The translations under genes and the position numbers were made by a program. From Penelope pileata (Eukaryota > Chordata > Aves > Galliformes > Cracidae), in assembly GCA_013396635.1 (NCBI GenBank), contig WBMW01003333.1:2261-66260 (forward strand): a stretch of 64,000 nt of DNA, read 5' to 3'. Within the stretch, counting starts at the first letter, position 1; every line of letters starts with the position of its first letter. The notes under the pieces were generated by a model. That model was not told the origin of the DNA. It worked only from the letters and a program-made list of their open reading frames with translations, and searched no databases. This document shows positions 10,401 through 22,129 of the stretch, piece by piece.

Positions 10401-13097
10401 TATCCCTGGGGGTGGGCAGCATCACAAGTGAGAAGCAAGCATCCAGCCCAGGCCCTGTGGCTCTAATTGGCAACAGATGAAGCTAGACTGTTTCCTGAGA
10501 GACGAGAGTTTTAACAATCCCTAAAGCCTCTTAGGCAGCAGCAATATCCTAAATGGGAGCTTTATTCTCCCCACCACTCAACAGAGCTGGCATTCAGACA
10601 CCAAATGCTGAAATTCTTGCTCCAGAGCCCTGCTCGGCACTGGGAAACTTCCCCACAGTCCCGGGGTGTCTGCAGAAATGCAGTCACACAATTGCTGCAG
10701 GGGATGTGGGGAACAGGATGGGCCCAGAGAGCTGCTGGTTGGGCTTGGAGGTCCAGCCCCGCCTGCTGCTCCCCATTCAGCAGGGCTGGCTGTGCAGGGC
10801 AGCTGGCCTGCACCGCAGCATGGGGCAGTTCCCCGGGCCTGCGACAGAATCCCAGAGAGCACCCCTTGGTGTGCCGGGACGTTTTGCTCCCTAGGAATCC
10901 AGAGGCTTCCCTAAAATCACAAAACAAGATCCAGCACACCCCTCCTGCCCCCTGCCTCACGAGTGATGGGGCTGCAGGAACAGCGCCGGGTTCACCGCAG
11001 TCACCTCCTCACTGTGTCCTGCAGCTCCTGCTCCTGTCCCTCACCTTCACCAGCGTGAGATGGCAGCTGCCAGCGCCTCACGCGAGCTCCTGGAGCTCCT
11101 CTCAGCACCAGGTCCTGTGTGGATCTCGCTGCAAAGCCAGTGCAGCCTTACCACTGTGGGAGTTAAAAGGAAAGGAGGGGGGAAAAAAAAAGGAAAATAA
11201 AAAGCCGCCTGGCCAGTCTAACTGCATTTGGTTGATCTGATTTCAGGCGTCTGCTAAGACACAGCATGCTTATTTATCATAATCAGCTTACTGCACAAGG
11301 ACAGTGTTAACTAGGCTTTACTGGATTAAAACCTGCCAACTAATTCATAGCACCTCACCAGCCAGTGCGAGTGGGCTGAGTCTCTGCGCTTTGTTCAAAA
11401 CATTTTAGCTGGCCTCAGATGGAGGGGAGCACCTGGGGAAGGTGGAAGGGCACAAAGGCCCTATTGATCCGTGAGCATTACCAGCGATCCCGCAGAGAAA
11501 GAGTGCAGGAAATAAAGGGGCTTGCAGTCCGAGCGCAGACAGATTAACACTGAGCAGAGCCCTAAAAGCGCTGAGCACAAAGACCACGTCGTGACAAGTT
11601 CCCTCTCATTCAGACTGCTCATGGCTCTTGCTGAAATCACCAGCAACAGGGCTTAGTGTCAGTTGCAAAATTGAAACTGAACAGGAATCTGCAGACAGAA
11701 CACGTTAAACCAGTCCGGAGGTGCTAATATAGACGGATATGTTGAGGGGTTGGGGGATAAAGTAATGCAATATTTGCTTTAGAAGTCCCAAAGAGCAAAT
11801 ATTAACCACAGTAGAGCCACAACAGATAATCCTGAAGTGAGCAAGAAAATAGAATTTCACCCAAACTTATAGAATAAAATGTAAAAACAAAGTTATGCTT
11901 ACAAAACAAACAAAACCATAAGAGAAATCCCCATGGTGCAATAAGGCTGGAAACCTCAGTGTCCATGAGAATGCCTCAGGGCAAGCCCAAGTCCCTGGCA
12001 CCTGGGCCATCACGCACGCTGCAGCCACCCATCCAAGACTTGTCTGTCTGGAGTCCCTGTAAAGCACAAAGCACCTGATCTAAGTATTTAAGGTGCTGCG
12101 AAGGTGATTGCTCTATAGAGAATTTCTCCATGGTACAGTAAACTTCTGCTGGATATTTATGAGAAGTCCTTGGATCATTTGAGACACATTTCTGACCAGG
12201 ACCTGCCACTTCTAAGTCACCCCTAAGTGCTGCACACACTTGCTTATGGAACAACCCAACACATCGCAATCCAGATGCTTCCTGCCATTGTACCCGTGGG
12301 TATTTTCTCATCCATCTTTCTTGGGGAAGCAGTGGCCAGGCCACAAGTGGAGGAGGCTTCAGCCTTGTCAGTGAGAGCTGCGCTGAACTCTGAACTGCCC
12401 TTGTCCAACCCTTCTGCTGTCACACCTCCACTTCTGTCCAGACTCACACAGTGCTTTGTCCCCATCCTCTCAGTGCTGTGGGATCCTGGGAGCCCCTGTT
12501 TGACTACAAGATCCTAATGGCCCCCCGCTGGTACGGCCAGGCCCAGAGTTCTCAGCTCATGGGGTGCTCTCCCAGCCCAGCTCCTGGGTCCTGCAGGCCA
12601 CCTCACAGCAGCTGCTTTGATGAAAGACACCTGCAAACCGTGTCTCTTGCAGTCCCCAACAAAAGAAGGAAATGAGAACACCAATGTGGTCTCCTCACAT
12701 GGAAACCCCATGCTGGAGGAATAGGGGAAGTGGTTGACTCAGGACATTTGCGTTTCTGAGGTCGGCAGAGCTGACACTGGTGCATTGCTGTTTCATAATC
12801 TAGCGCAGGCAGAACCAGGTGCTGGCTGAAAGCTTCTCCTTCCTCCAGCTGAGCCTCCACCTCCCAAAATCAGGGATAACCTTTGATTTCCCAGAAACAC
12901 CCATGCCCTTACAGAAAGGCAGGAGCTGGGCTTGCTGCACTGACTGAGCTGCTGCAGCTGTGCTGGCTCAGCCACGGTCACTGCCCGCATCCCGTGATGC
13001 CATCCATGCCTGCTGGCTTCCCTGGGGCCCTCCTCCCTGCACCCCAGAAGGATGAACTGGATGTAGATGTACTGCAGCAAAATGGTGCAAAATGGCC
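7401..13097. other. Unique non-coding sequence
   Basis: About 5.7 kb without a recognisable gene or young repeat. Frames up to 211 codons (10605-11240 plus) are crossed by antisense frames (10562-10960 minus) and have no known domain. Strong pyrimidine/AG acceptor-like strings occur (for example, ending at 9079) without a paired donor. The AT-rich 9155-9190 and 11260-11350 parts contain TAATTA/ATAATC homeodomain-type cores and may be regulatory. A short tandem decamer lies at 9401-9439. Confidence 0.55.
9401..9439. repeat. Short tandem repeat of CCATTCAAGC (3 copies)
   Basis: The decamer ccattcaagc occurs at 9403-9412, 9421-9430 and 9430-9439. The last two share one C, giving a 9-bp period, and the first lies 18 bp upstream, twice that period. 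This is a small minisatellite-like duplication in otherwise unique DNA. Confidence 0.8.
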
Positions 13098-13112
13098 AAA
13101 AAAAAAAAAAAA
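13098..13112. repeat. Poly-A tract (15 nt)
   Basis: An uninterrupted run of 15 A inside unique sequence. No upstream SINE or cDNA-like body is recognisable. Confidence 0.9.
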
Positions 13113-13550
13113 GTAGGCCCAGCCATCATCAAAGCATCACAAGGACCTGCGAGGTGACCCAAGGTTTCATGCACCAATATCCCTGTGTAGCCAGCTAGGT
13201 TCTTCCACTGGTCAGTGCTGCTGCTCCTGGTGCAGACACACCCCAGGAGGAGGTGTAGGAAATAGCAGATGGCAGGATCATAGCCAGACATTAAGCCTTT
13301 GTATTACCCCAGCTCTATTAACCCACATTGGCAAGTTGCACAATCCAATGAGCTCTTGGCAGCGGTTGCAGACAGGCACCTATCACCACGCTCCCACCTG
13401 GGCTGGGCCCCATTTGGTGGGACTCTGTCCCAGCAGATCAAGCAGGCTTTCCTGCTGCCTCCTGTTTATGCTGCTGCTTCATTTGCACAAAAGCAACGTG
13501 CTGGGGTGAAGCTTCTGGCTGCTCCACACAGCAGCTGAGCAGCTCTTGCT

Positions 13551-13640
13551 GGGGCTGGGAGGGACAGGGGAAGGGATGGAGATGGGATGGGGTGGGAGTG
13601 GGATGGAGAAGAGATGGGAATGGGATGGGGCGGGAGAGTG
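13551..13640 (+). repeat. G-rich purine minisatellite-like tract (G-quadruplex candidate)
   Basis: About 90 nt of nearly pure purine on the plus strand, built from imperfect GGGATGGA/GGGATGGGGT units with many GGG and GGGG runs spaced 2-7 nt apart. This pattern fits loose G-quadruplex rules on the plus strand and a C-rich tract on the minus strand. It generates a Gly/Met/Glu/Trp-rich plus frame and a Pro/Ser/His-rich minus frame, which I regard as artefacts of the repeat. Confidence 0.75.
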
Positions 13641-13708
13641 GAAAGCAGCAGCCCCAGGTGTTTTTCTTGCCCATCCACCTGTGCTGCTGCTGGCACGGCT
13701 CCTGCCAG

Positions 13709-13804
13709 CACTGATCCCCTGTGACTCAAGCAGCACAAACCAGACCTGTCTCCTCTGCAACACCCACATCAAGGGCTCCTTCCTGCAAGAAAGCCAGTCC
13801 ATAG
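13709..13804 (+). other. Splice-bounded open interval (weak exon candidate)
   Basis: An acceptor-like site (ggcacggctcctgccag) ends at 13708 and a good donor-like site (ATAG|GTAAGG) follows 13804. The 96 nt between are open in one frame (two leading bases, 31 codons, one trailing base). The translation includes CDSSSTNQTCLLCNTHIKG, a Cys-rich string that looks protein-like but matches no family I recognise. It lies just downstream of a G-rich minisatellite. Chance remains the default explanation. Confidence 0.12.
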
Positions 13805-14117
13805 GTAAGGCCTCTCCAAAAAAAGGATCCTGCCTCATTCCTTGAGTCCTCAAGTCCCCTGCTGAAACCAGTGGGGCCTTATCACCTGAGGCAGTAGAGA
13901 AGAGCCAAACCCTGCTGCAGGACAAGCCTGGACAGACAAGCAGATGGGGGCTGTACTACAGGCAGCTCAAGGCAGGCTGCAAATTGGACCCAGGAGACTG
14001 CCAGCACTTGGACATCATGCTGGGGAGCTGCAGGGCAGCCACAGGACCCAGCTGGAGCACAGAGGTCTGACCAGCGCAGCTCTCTCCAGCTGGTTATATG
14101 CACATGGTCTTCTTCCC

Positions 14118-14200
14118 TCCCTGTATCTCAGTTTCCCTACCCGTGCAATGGGGCAGTGTTTCTCAGAGCACAAACTGCTTTAAATTGGCAAAATGCTTCT
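14118..14200 (+). mobile_element. MIR-like SINE fragment (sense)
   Basis: The string 'tatctcagtttccctacc' followed by 'gcaatgggg' closely follows the MIR core text 'cctcagtttccccatctgtaaaatgggg'. The flanks on both sides are too diverged to follow, and the expected upstream 'gaccttgggcaagt' block is not visible. The match is therefore short. It may be an old MIR/tRNA-derived SINE remnant or a coincidence. Confidence 0.35.
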
Positions 14201-14279
14201 TGCACAAAGTTCGAGCACAGTGCAGGGGAGCACTTTCTGCATCTTAGAAGTAACCCACAGTACCAGATGCTTCAAGTGC

Positions 14280-14310
14280 AAAAAACAAAACAAAACAAAA
14301 CAAAAAAACA
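14280..14310. repeat. (AAAAC)n microsatellite
   Basis: Four tandem units of the pentamer aaaac, flanked by slightly longer A runs, about 31 nt in total. Confidence 0.9.
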
Positions 14311-14726
14311 AGTGTGACCTTTTAGTAGTGGGGCACTGTAACATCACACCCTAAGACTGGTCTCCTGCATGCACTGCTGCTACAGAGGTGAGGGAAGGAT
14401 TCATCACCTAGACATGCAAGAGGCTAAGGATTGTTATTATTAACCTTTCTCTGATGTGGAAATATTAAGGGACTCCAGTCTTTGGCCAGACTGGCAGGAA
14501 GCCAGACGCTGGATAAACACAGATCCAAAAGACCCTTTCTGTCTCAAGGCATTTATAACCTGGGATGCTGCGCAGAAATCCTATACACAGCAATGGAGAA
14601 TCCAAAGGGATGGTGGAGTAGTTATACATGGATGTGGAAAGTATTCTGGGCTATTGCCAGAGTGACTTTGCATCACACTGTGAAGAGTCTGGAGGTGATA
14701 AAGCTAGCAGTGGTAGTTTGTAATGT

Positions 14727-14757
14727 CTGTGTAGGATGGAACCGGCATCCTACACAG
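14727..14757. repeat. Perfect 12-bp inverted repeat with 7-nt loop
   Basis: The arms ctgtgtaggatg (14727-14738) and catcctacacag (14746-14757) are exact reverse complements, separated by gaaccgg. With a 12-bp uninterrupted stem the hairpin would be stable in RNA or as a DNA cruciform. The stem is too short for a standard pre-microRNA and pairing does not extend outward. No poly-U terminator follows. The element is listed for its structure only. Confidence 0.9.
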
Positions 14758-17700
14758 CTGGGGCGGTGCAGTCCGGGATTCCCAGTGCATTCACAACACA
14801 AAGCTCTACCTCACCCTCCAGCAAACCCTGGTTCGCATCCACCTCTCACAGAACATGCTCAGCCAGCTCAGCCCTCGCACTGCCACTGTGTAACCCTGTC
14901 CCAGGCAGCCCACAGCCGGCACACAGCCGCACTTCCCACCCAGGAGCTACCTGGGGGCAGCTGGAGCTCCCCTTAGGCCACATGGCAAAGCAGAAGGACA
15001 AAGACATGTCCGAGTGTCCCTGCCAGCTCCTGCTGCACCACCAGTGTGTGAGCCACGCTGGTAAACAGAGCAGCTGCCTGCCAGCAGCCAGAGATCAACA
15101 CGTGTGGCACAGAAAATGCAGATGGAAAAGTGTTTCTTCACCTGCAGCATCGTCTGGGGTTGGCCCAGTGTTAGGCACAGCAGGGCTCAGTTGTTGTTAG
15201 GTTCTTTTTGGTGTACTTTCTTTTAAAAAATCCCTTAATTACATCCAAAATTAGAACATAGACAGGAAGGCTTCAACATAGGAAAATCCAAACCACTTCT
15301 GCTTCTCAGTTGCAGGGAAACTCTTGAAAAATCTCTTTGGACTCCAAAAACCCAACCGACACAGCTTGCTCGCACGGCACTGCGGGTGGCTGGGTGCCAG
15401 TCCCCGCTCCCTGCTGTGCAGGGCTTTCCCAGGATGCAGCACACGAGCTTAAAACCCAATCCATCACTCCAGGGAGCTCTGTTTTTTTTTAAAAAAAAAA
15501 AAAAAATGAACAGGGCAATGAATCATGGGCATAGTTCTGTTACCTGATGCATGATATTTGCAGAGAGGGCGGACTGGCTGTCAGACCAGTGCTTTGTCCC
15601 TGAGTCTGCTCTCCGTTTGGCATAATTTTTATCTGCCTGTGAGCAAATCACTTTTAAACACCTCCTTTGTGCAATTTTCCTTTGTTTTAATGGGTCGGAT
15701 TATCTCTCACTATCTCCTCTGTAATGGGGCTGCAGTCCCCAGGAACTGCTCTACCAGTTTCCTTTTTCAAATGAAAGGTGGAACAGGGAGCACAAATTAA
15801 TGTCCCTCCTTTTCTAAGATGTCATAAAGTCTCTTGATTCTGCTCTTTGGAGAGCTGGGTGCTATTTTCCTGTAAAAAAGATGATCTCATGAAGTAGGCA
15901 CAGGCAGAGGATAATTATGTAAAAGGTGTTACTAAAAACCAGTGATGTGGCTTTTAATGGCCAGGCACTAGCTCAGGAAGGCTGAGTGAGATCACTTGTC
16001 CCCACTGCGAGGGACCAAATCGCTCCTGAGCGGAGATTTTAGCCGTGCTCCAAAACATCCTCTCTCCAGAGGAAGCCCTGTTCATTAATAATCTAAAGGA
16101 CATAAAAGCCTTTTGCTTGTCTTTCGGTGGGGTGGAGAACAAAAGTTATTCCAGTTGTATAAGCAGGATCCCAAGATAGCTACTTTTCCCATAAGGAAAT
16201 ATGCAAGTTCAAGGCTTTTATTTTTAAATAGAGAAGGAGCCTAGTGCTATCTAACATAATGTAAGATAAGAAGAGCCACCCCAGGGCGGTCAGGGGTCCC
16301 TCTGGCTCCGTGTCCTTTCTCCAGAAGTACCCAGTCCCAGCACATCTCTTCCAGGTGTCTCTCACACCTCTATCATGATTTTGGGCTGGCAGGGCAGCAG
16401 CTCCTTTGGGATGCAGCAGGCAGCTGCCACCTGGAGAAGAGGCGCAAGAGGAAGGGCAGGGGAGCTCTCCTACTGCCCTCACTAGGAACTGAAATAGGTC
16501 AATACGGAGAAACTAATGAAAATCCCACCCTTCATTAACATTTGCTTATGATATTGGCTCATCCTGAGTCATGACATAACTCTACCTGGTAACCCAAATA
16601 TTGTACACAGGATATGTTTGCACTGCAATCAAAGAAATAATCGTCGAGATGTTTACAGCAACCAGACGTTATATAATAGCTGTGGCTAGTCTTACTGGCT
16701 ACATTGGTCACATAATTTAATATTTTCATGCTGATAACATAAGAGTAACAGGAAACAAGCAAGCAAAGAAACCCACAGAAGTCCAGTCAACAAAAATATT
16801 TCCAAACAAATTTGCACTCATGCTGCTCTTCTACCTCAGGACTTCCTCCTGTGTCTATCACCAGAGAATCCAGAGCACATGCTGGGAGCATCTCTGACCA
16901 TGCTTCAAAAGCATTTAGGCACAGAGAGACAAAGCAGGCTGTCCAGTCAGGGTTTCTAAAGCACATTCCAGGTTGAGAAATCGATACAGAAATTCCAAGC
17001 CTGGGTTAAGTTCCTAGAGAGGGTCTACCACGAGGGTGGGATTCATCTTGTGCCCTATGCCTGTTTGATATTTAGGAGCTTGGTCTTCTCCAGTTATTCA
17101 AGCCCCTAAGCAGAGGGGCCTCAGGGAATGACTTACCCCCATCACAAGATAGCAGCTGAGAGGTTAAGGTGGGATAACCTTTATGGCTGCTTCTCTCCTT
17201 TAAATACAGGAGGAATTAAACAACTTATCACACTCCCAGAGTGAGTGATTAACATCAGGTGAGAAGAATCTCATCACTAGGTGCCCGCATCCGTGTTTCA
17301 GTACTGAGAGCTCTAGGTCTCCTTCCAGACGACAGGACTTTGGTTTCAATATACTTCTGAACATATTCCTCCAAATATGTCTTAACTTTGGCTGCAGGGA
17401 GGGGCGGGAAGCAGTAGAGCAATAGTCCCTCCCAGCTCTGCCCAGGAACTGTTTGTGTGTTTCAGCCAGCCGTGCAAACACCCGCTGCCTCATGTACGTC
17501 CATACAGCAGTGAGCATCCCCACCCAGCCCAGCCTCCATCGCCAGGACAGGTTTCTGCTGGGAGTCCTCTTGCAACTGGTTGGAGATGCCAGAGGGGCTC
17601 TCACGGAGCGCATAGCATCTCAGAGTGCCTCAGGTCCAAGCCCCTCTCCAAGCAGGGATGAGTTATGCATTTTGGGGCATCCTCCACTTAAGTTGCCATC

Positions 17701-19130
17701 CCCAGTGATGACAATTGCACACCGTCTCCAGGCCCACGTCACAGTGTCTGACTGCCTGTTGTATGAAATGCCTACCCCTGCTGGAGGGGCTGCCCAGGTT
17801 GTTCTTAGTCACCACTGCATAAGATCATTCCATATCCCGCTGTTTAAAAACCTAAATATTTTAAGGCTGAGATACATGGTAATTGAAAACTGCTGGGCAG
17901 AGGGAAACCTTCACGTTGCACCTTTTGCTTACCCAGGCATCCTGTGAGAATCCGCTACCTGCCGATTACAGGTAGGTACACAGGACTGCTGGGGTTGTTC
18001 CTGCCGTGTTACCATGATGCTGTACCTGGCAGGGTGAGCGGAGGGGTCAGGGCTGCAGCTCAGTAAACAGGAATGGAACTGGGAAATCCTAAAGACAACA
18101 GTAAAGCGGAGTTTTTCCACTCAAAGTTTGATCTATTATTGTAATGAATGTTGCATCCTGTGACAGGAAGGTAGAAAAATAACAGGAAGGATTCCAAGGA
18201 GAAGAGGACAAACCTGCAGTCAGAGAGAACTGGGCAAAGAAAGTCTTTGCAAGCTCATCAGCTTCGACTGAAAAATGGTTTTCAGCTCGCCCTGCATAAT
18301 GTGATTTGTATGCTGTTCAGAGCAATCATTAGACAAGGCAGTTAACTGGCTCTGTTGTGTATTATGCTACAGGTGCAAGGTCTGGCATCCCACATAATTG
18401 CTGCACAGATCCAGATTTAGCTTATCATCATTTTTTACATTAGCTTTCAAAATGAATAGAAGAGCTCTGTGGTTGCCCCGCACTGGGCTGCAAAGCCAGA
18501 GCCACTCTTGGCCTTGGTGGCAGTCCCTTGGCCAGGGGAGGGCTGGAGCTGGCCAGCCCACAGAGAGGGCTCACAGCTCACACGGATGGGCAGTGCTGCA
18601 CCACACTGCAATGAACCAGGCAGCTGGGTGCAGTGCTTAGGAGAAAAAAACAAGCCCATCGCCAGGAAGCTGATCAGGACCACCTACTGGCTGTGCTCTG
18701 AGGATACCCAGGGCACCTTCCCCTGGGCATCCCTGGACTCCCCACAGCAGGGCCCAGCCCTGCCGGCCGCGGCTCAGGGCAGTGTGTCACGGCGTCCCAC
18801 TGACCGCAGCTCACCTGCCCCGGCAGAGTGACCCACACCGCTCCCGCCTGCCAGCCCTGCAGCCCAACACAATCCCCAACCCATAATTAACGCCACTGCG
18901 GGGTGGGGCACAGGGCGGGACTGCTGGGAGAGCGAAGAAAACCAGGACACTGAAACCAGGCTGGTGTCCTTCTAGCCCCGCGGGTCCCCGCGAGCAGTGG
19001 GGAGCGCAGTGCTTGTGGAGGTGACTCACTGGAGCTGGGCACACTGCGGGAGGGCTGCAGTTGTACAATGCTGAGTGGGTGAATGTCAGCTGCCGTGGTG
19101 CTGTGCTTTCAGCCAGGTGCAAGCTCATTT
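14758..19130. other. Unique non-coding sequence
   Basis: No gene or recognisable transposon. It includes a T9A16 homopolymer junction at 15482-15506. The AT-rich stretches at about 16530-16760 and 18270-18450 carry clustered homeodomain/POU-type cores such as ATTTGTATGC and CATTAG. The 17453-17947 plus frame (164 codons) has no recognisable domain. 16905-16950 faintly resembles MIR but is too weak to call. Confidence 0.55.
15482..15506. repeat. T9-A16 homopolymer junction
   Basis: Nine T are followed directly by sixteen A. The junction is self-complementary over 18 bp and could fold back on itself. It is probably a slippage product. It is also a place where sequencing length errors are likely. 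Confidence 0.9.
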
Positions 19131-19448
19131 ACCAACTTCTCCATGCAGAACCTTTTCCTAATCCCCAGCCTGACCCTCCCCTGACACAGCTCCATGTCAT
19201 TCCCTTGGGCCCTGTAGCTGTCACCAGAGAGCAGAGCTCAGCGCTGCTCCTGCGCTCCTGTGAGGAGCTGTAGGCTGCCATGAGGCCTCCCCTCAGCCTC
19301 TGCTTCTCTGGGCTGAACAAACCAAGGGACCTCAGTCTCCAGACCCTTCACCATCTTTGTTGCCCTCCTTTGGACTCTCTGTAAGCTTTTTCTCCTTCTA
19401 TTGTAGCACCCAAGACTGCACACAGCACTGAGGTGAGGCCACACCATG
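19131..19448 (-). mobile_element. CR1 LINE fragment (avian type), minus orientation
   Basis: The plus strand shows the reverse complement of the CR1 3' region. Landmarks in order are 'gcagaaccttttcctaat', 'agcctgaccctcccctgaca', 'gtcaccagagagcagagctc', 'gaggcctcccctcagcctc', 'gggctgaacaaacc', 'cagacccttcaccatctttg' and 'ttgccctcctttggac', ending near 'gaggtgaggcc'. CR1 is the dominant LINE of birds and is normally 5'-truncated. Here the terminal 3' octamer repeat is also missing on the left, suggesting later loss or a deletion. Divergence is modest and no open reverse-transcriptase frame is present, so the copy is inactive. Confidence 0.92.
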
Positions 19449-21654
19449 GCTCTGTCTGACCAAAGACAGCAAGAAAGGCAAATCAATGCCACAAAGAAAT
19501 GACTGATACTTGGCTTCTTGCTCACTAATTGCCCCCAGTACACACTTTCCCTCCCCCCTGTTTTTTTTTTTTAAAGGGAACATTTTAAAGATGTAAGAGA
19601 AAGAAGCAGAGCTTCTCTGGCTTGGCTGCTGTTCAGTGGTCAATCAAATAGACATCTGTGGGCCCTCACAAACATCTCTGAGATATCTGGGGGTGCTGAA
19701 TGTCAGTGAACTGATGCTGGTCATCTCGATGGCCAGCTGCACTGGAAAAAGAGCATCAGTCCATGTTTTGGCTTTTAGGTGTTCGCTTCATGTTTGCAGA
19801 TGCCTTGACATTTAAAGCAGGTTCTCCACTGCCTCTTTAGAGCTTGCATCACCCTTGTCAAACTAAATTTAAAAGTAAAAAAAAAAAAGTGAAAAAAAAC
19901 CTCATCACTGTAAAGAAAGCAAAGTTTACCTTTTCCACCTTGCCAGGAAATCAGATATAAATGATTTGGCATGAAGCTGTACTGCCAGTGAAGGCTGTCA
20001 GCAGATGTCACACACAGCAGAATCTGGCCTTGGTTCATGGGTTATCACGTCACCTGTCTTAAACCCCCTCTGCTATACTGACAGCACTGCAGCTTTGTGA
20101 GTGGTAGAATGACATATGCAGCACCTTGCGTAGGTGCTGGTCTAAAATCAGTGGTGGTTTGTCAAGCTCTGCTGCTCCTCAGGCAGTAATGGAGCTGCTG
20201 TTGGCAGCGGAGAAGCTAACTGCACCTCCAAAAGCCATGTTCCAGGAGTCCCCAAATACAAGGGATCGCTGAGGCACACCAGGGTGTAAACTCAGTCTTG
20301 AGAGCCCATGAAGAACAGTGGCCAGAGAAGTCCAGGGGAAATGATGGAGTTGGTGGGCTGTGTTAGTGGTGCTGAATTTGTCTGTATGCACCAAACTGTC
20401 CCCTCCGAATCCAACACCGTCATGGCCTCATGAGAATTTGGCTTTATACCAAAGGGCACACAGCTTCCCAAGAAAGATCAAGTCTTTCCTGTTTGCAATT
20501 TGTCTTCTTGTAAAAGGGAAGTTATTTCTAGATTACCTATGAAATTAGTCATTGTCCTATTGCTGCTCCAGGGAAAAAAAAAAAAAAAAAAAACGATCAT
20601 GGAGGAAAGAGTCCTGAGCAGTAGCTTTGAGAGCCCGAAGCAAAATTCAAAATAAAATATCATCAGGAAGGGTCTCAGTTCTTTAAAACAAGGGCATTAA
20701 TTTTGCCTCCTGGGGGGAAGTATTCATCTGTAATGAAAAAAATACTGATTGCACTTTTATGGCTTCTGCAAGGCTGACTCACCTCTGATACATACACGAT
20801 GGGACAGAGAAGAAATAATATTTCTCATCCAGAATGACACTTCACTGCAGACCTTCCCAAAGTATTTGGTTATTTTTTGTGCAGGCTCTGAGGGGTGGTG
20901 GTTAACCGGAGAGCCAGACATGGACACCAGCAGCTGAGGAACACACTGCACATCTTGGACACTCTTGATATGCAGAACCATCAAAACGCAGCACGTTGCT
21001 TTCTCTTGCACTTGCTCCCATTCTTGCACACTCTTTCCACAGTGCAAGGCAAGTGTAAGGCCAGAAAAGTTTGAGGACAGTTAAAATGACCAATTTGAAG
21101 TTCTCCGAATTCCTTCACCAGTCCCATTTTGAAATCCAGTCTGTGTTGGTGACATCTAGCGCAGATGATGCAAGCAACAAGTTGCCATTTTGAGCAACCT
21201 ACAGGTTTTTCTGGAAAATCCAACAAATTTCCAAACACTGTCCTGGAAACCCTTGTGCAGCACTTGACAAAACAGGCAGGGCCTTTTTCTTATGTTGTCT
21301 GAAGACACCAGGACTGTGTTAATGTATGGAAAGCACCACATTAGCAACATATTGCTTCATTCACACGTTATGAGCCAGGCTAGCTGGATCAGGATCAGGT
21401 CACACAGAAATAGTGCACGCTACAGCCCTGCAAGATTTTCCCAAGAAACAACCATCCTTCTCCAATGGCATGAAGGTTTCTGGGATGAACCTCACCACCA
21501 CTGAGCAAAATTCTGCATTGAAAACTTCCACCCAAGCAGGGAACTGCAAATGAGCTGGGGGAAGATGGTGATTTTTGAAGCACTTGTACCTGTCAGGGAC
21601 ACGCTGATTCAACGGCAGCCAACCTGTCAGGGCTTACTTAAAAACGTACCAACA
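19449..21654. other. Unique non-coding sequence with poly-T and poly-A tracts
   Basis: It holds a 12-T run (19561-19572), a run of 12 A (19877-19888) followed closely by a run of 8 A, and a 20-A run (20574-20593). No gene is recognised, and frames do not exceed about 100 codons. No pseudogene body is visible upstream of the A tracts. Confidence 0.6.
20574..20593. repeat. Poly-A tract (20 nt)
   Basis: An uninterrupted run of 20 A directly after 'ctgctccaggg'. It is a homopolymer prone to length error. I see no retroposed sequence to which it belongs. Confidence 0.9.
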
Positions 21655-21915
21655 GGCATAGCTGGGCATCCTGTCTCTGACAGCAGCCAGTAGCAGATGC
21701 ATAAGGAAGATATAAACCCCAGGAAAGCCTGTAGTGACACTTCCCCAGAAACACCAGATACTTCCTGAGCCAAAGATAGCATCTCTGTCTTTAATAGCTC
21801 TCAGTGGACTTTTCATTCGGCACAGTGTGCAAGACACTGTGTGAAAAATAACATCTTCTATTGTTTGCTCACAAAACTGCTGCCTGATATTTTCACCTGA
21901 TTCTCCTTACTATAA
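21655..21915 (-). mobile_element. Ancient L3/CR1-type LINE fragment (antisense)
   Basis: Two blocks fit the reverse complement of L3-like elements known from turtles and mammals. The first is 'gcatcctgtctctgacagcagccagtagcagatgc', quoted here in parts: the core 'cctgtctctgacagcagcc' then 'agtagcagatgc'. It corresponds to '...atcctgtctccgacagtggccagtaccagatgc'. The second, about 150 nt on, is 'cactgtgtgaaaaataac' and then 'aactgctgcctgatatttt', corresponding to 'tgtgtgaagaaatacttcc...aacctgctgcctattaatttc'. Order and spacing agree with the family. Similarity is low between the blocks. The identification is from memory of family wording. Confidence 0.5.
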
Positions 21916-22129
21916 CTGCTCCTCATTGCCATTCCTGTGGCACCCCAGATGTGACAGACCTTTGTCACACACCTCTTTGGTGTGTCAGGTCCTGGAGCTC
22001 CATCCTAGCTGGTCAGACCTTGCCAACTTGTCTTTGTACAGAAGCTGCTCTGAGCAGCCTCTACCTTTGCCAGTTCTGCTACAAACCAACAAGCAGCCTT
22101 CACAAAGCCAAGAGCCACATGACATATCT

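Noticed and set aside
12180..12260. Faint CR1-like 'cccctaagtgctgcacacac' text
   Set aside because: A single short block without the flanking CR1 landmarks, so it is indistinguishable from chance.
14818..14850. tRNA-like B-box string 'ggttcgcatcc'
   Set aside because: There is no matching A box at the right distance, no acceptor-stem pairing and no terminator, so it is not a tRNA gene.
16905..16950. MIR-like 'aggcacagagaga' string
   Set aside because: Only about a dozen matching bases. The neighbouring blocks expected of MIR are absent.
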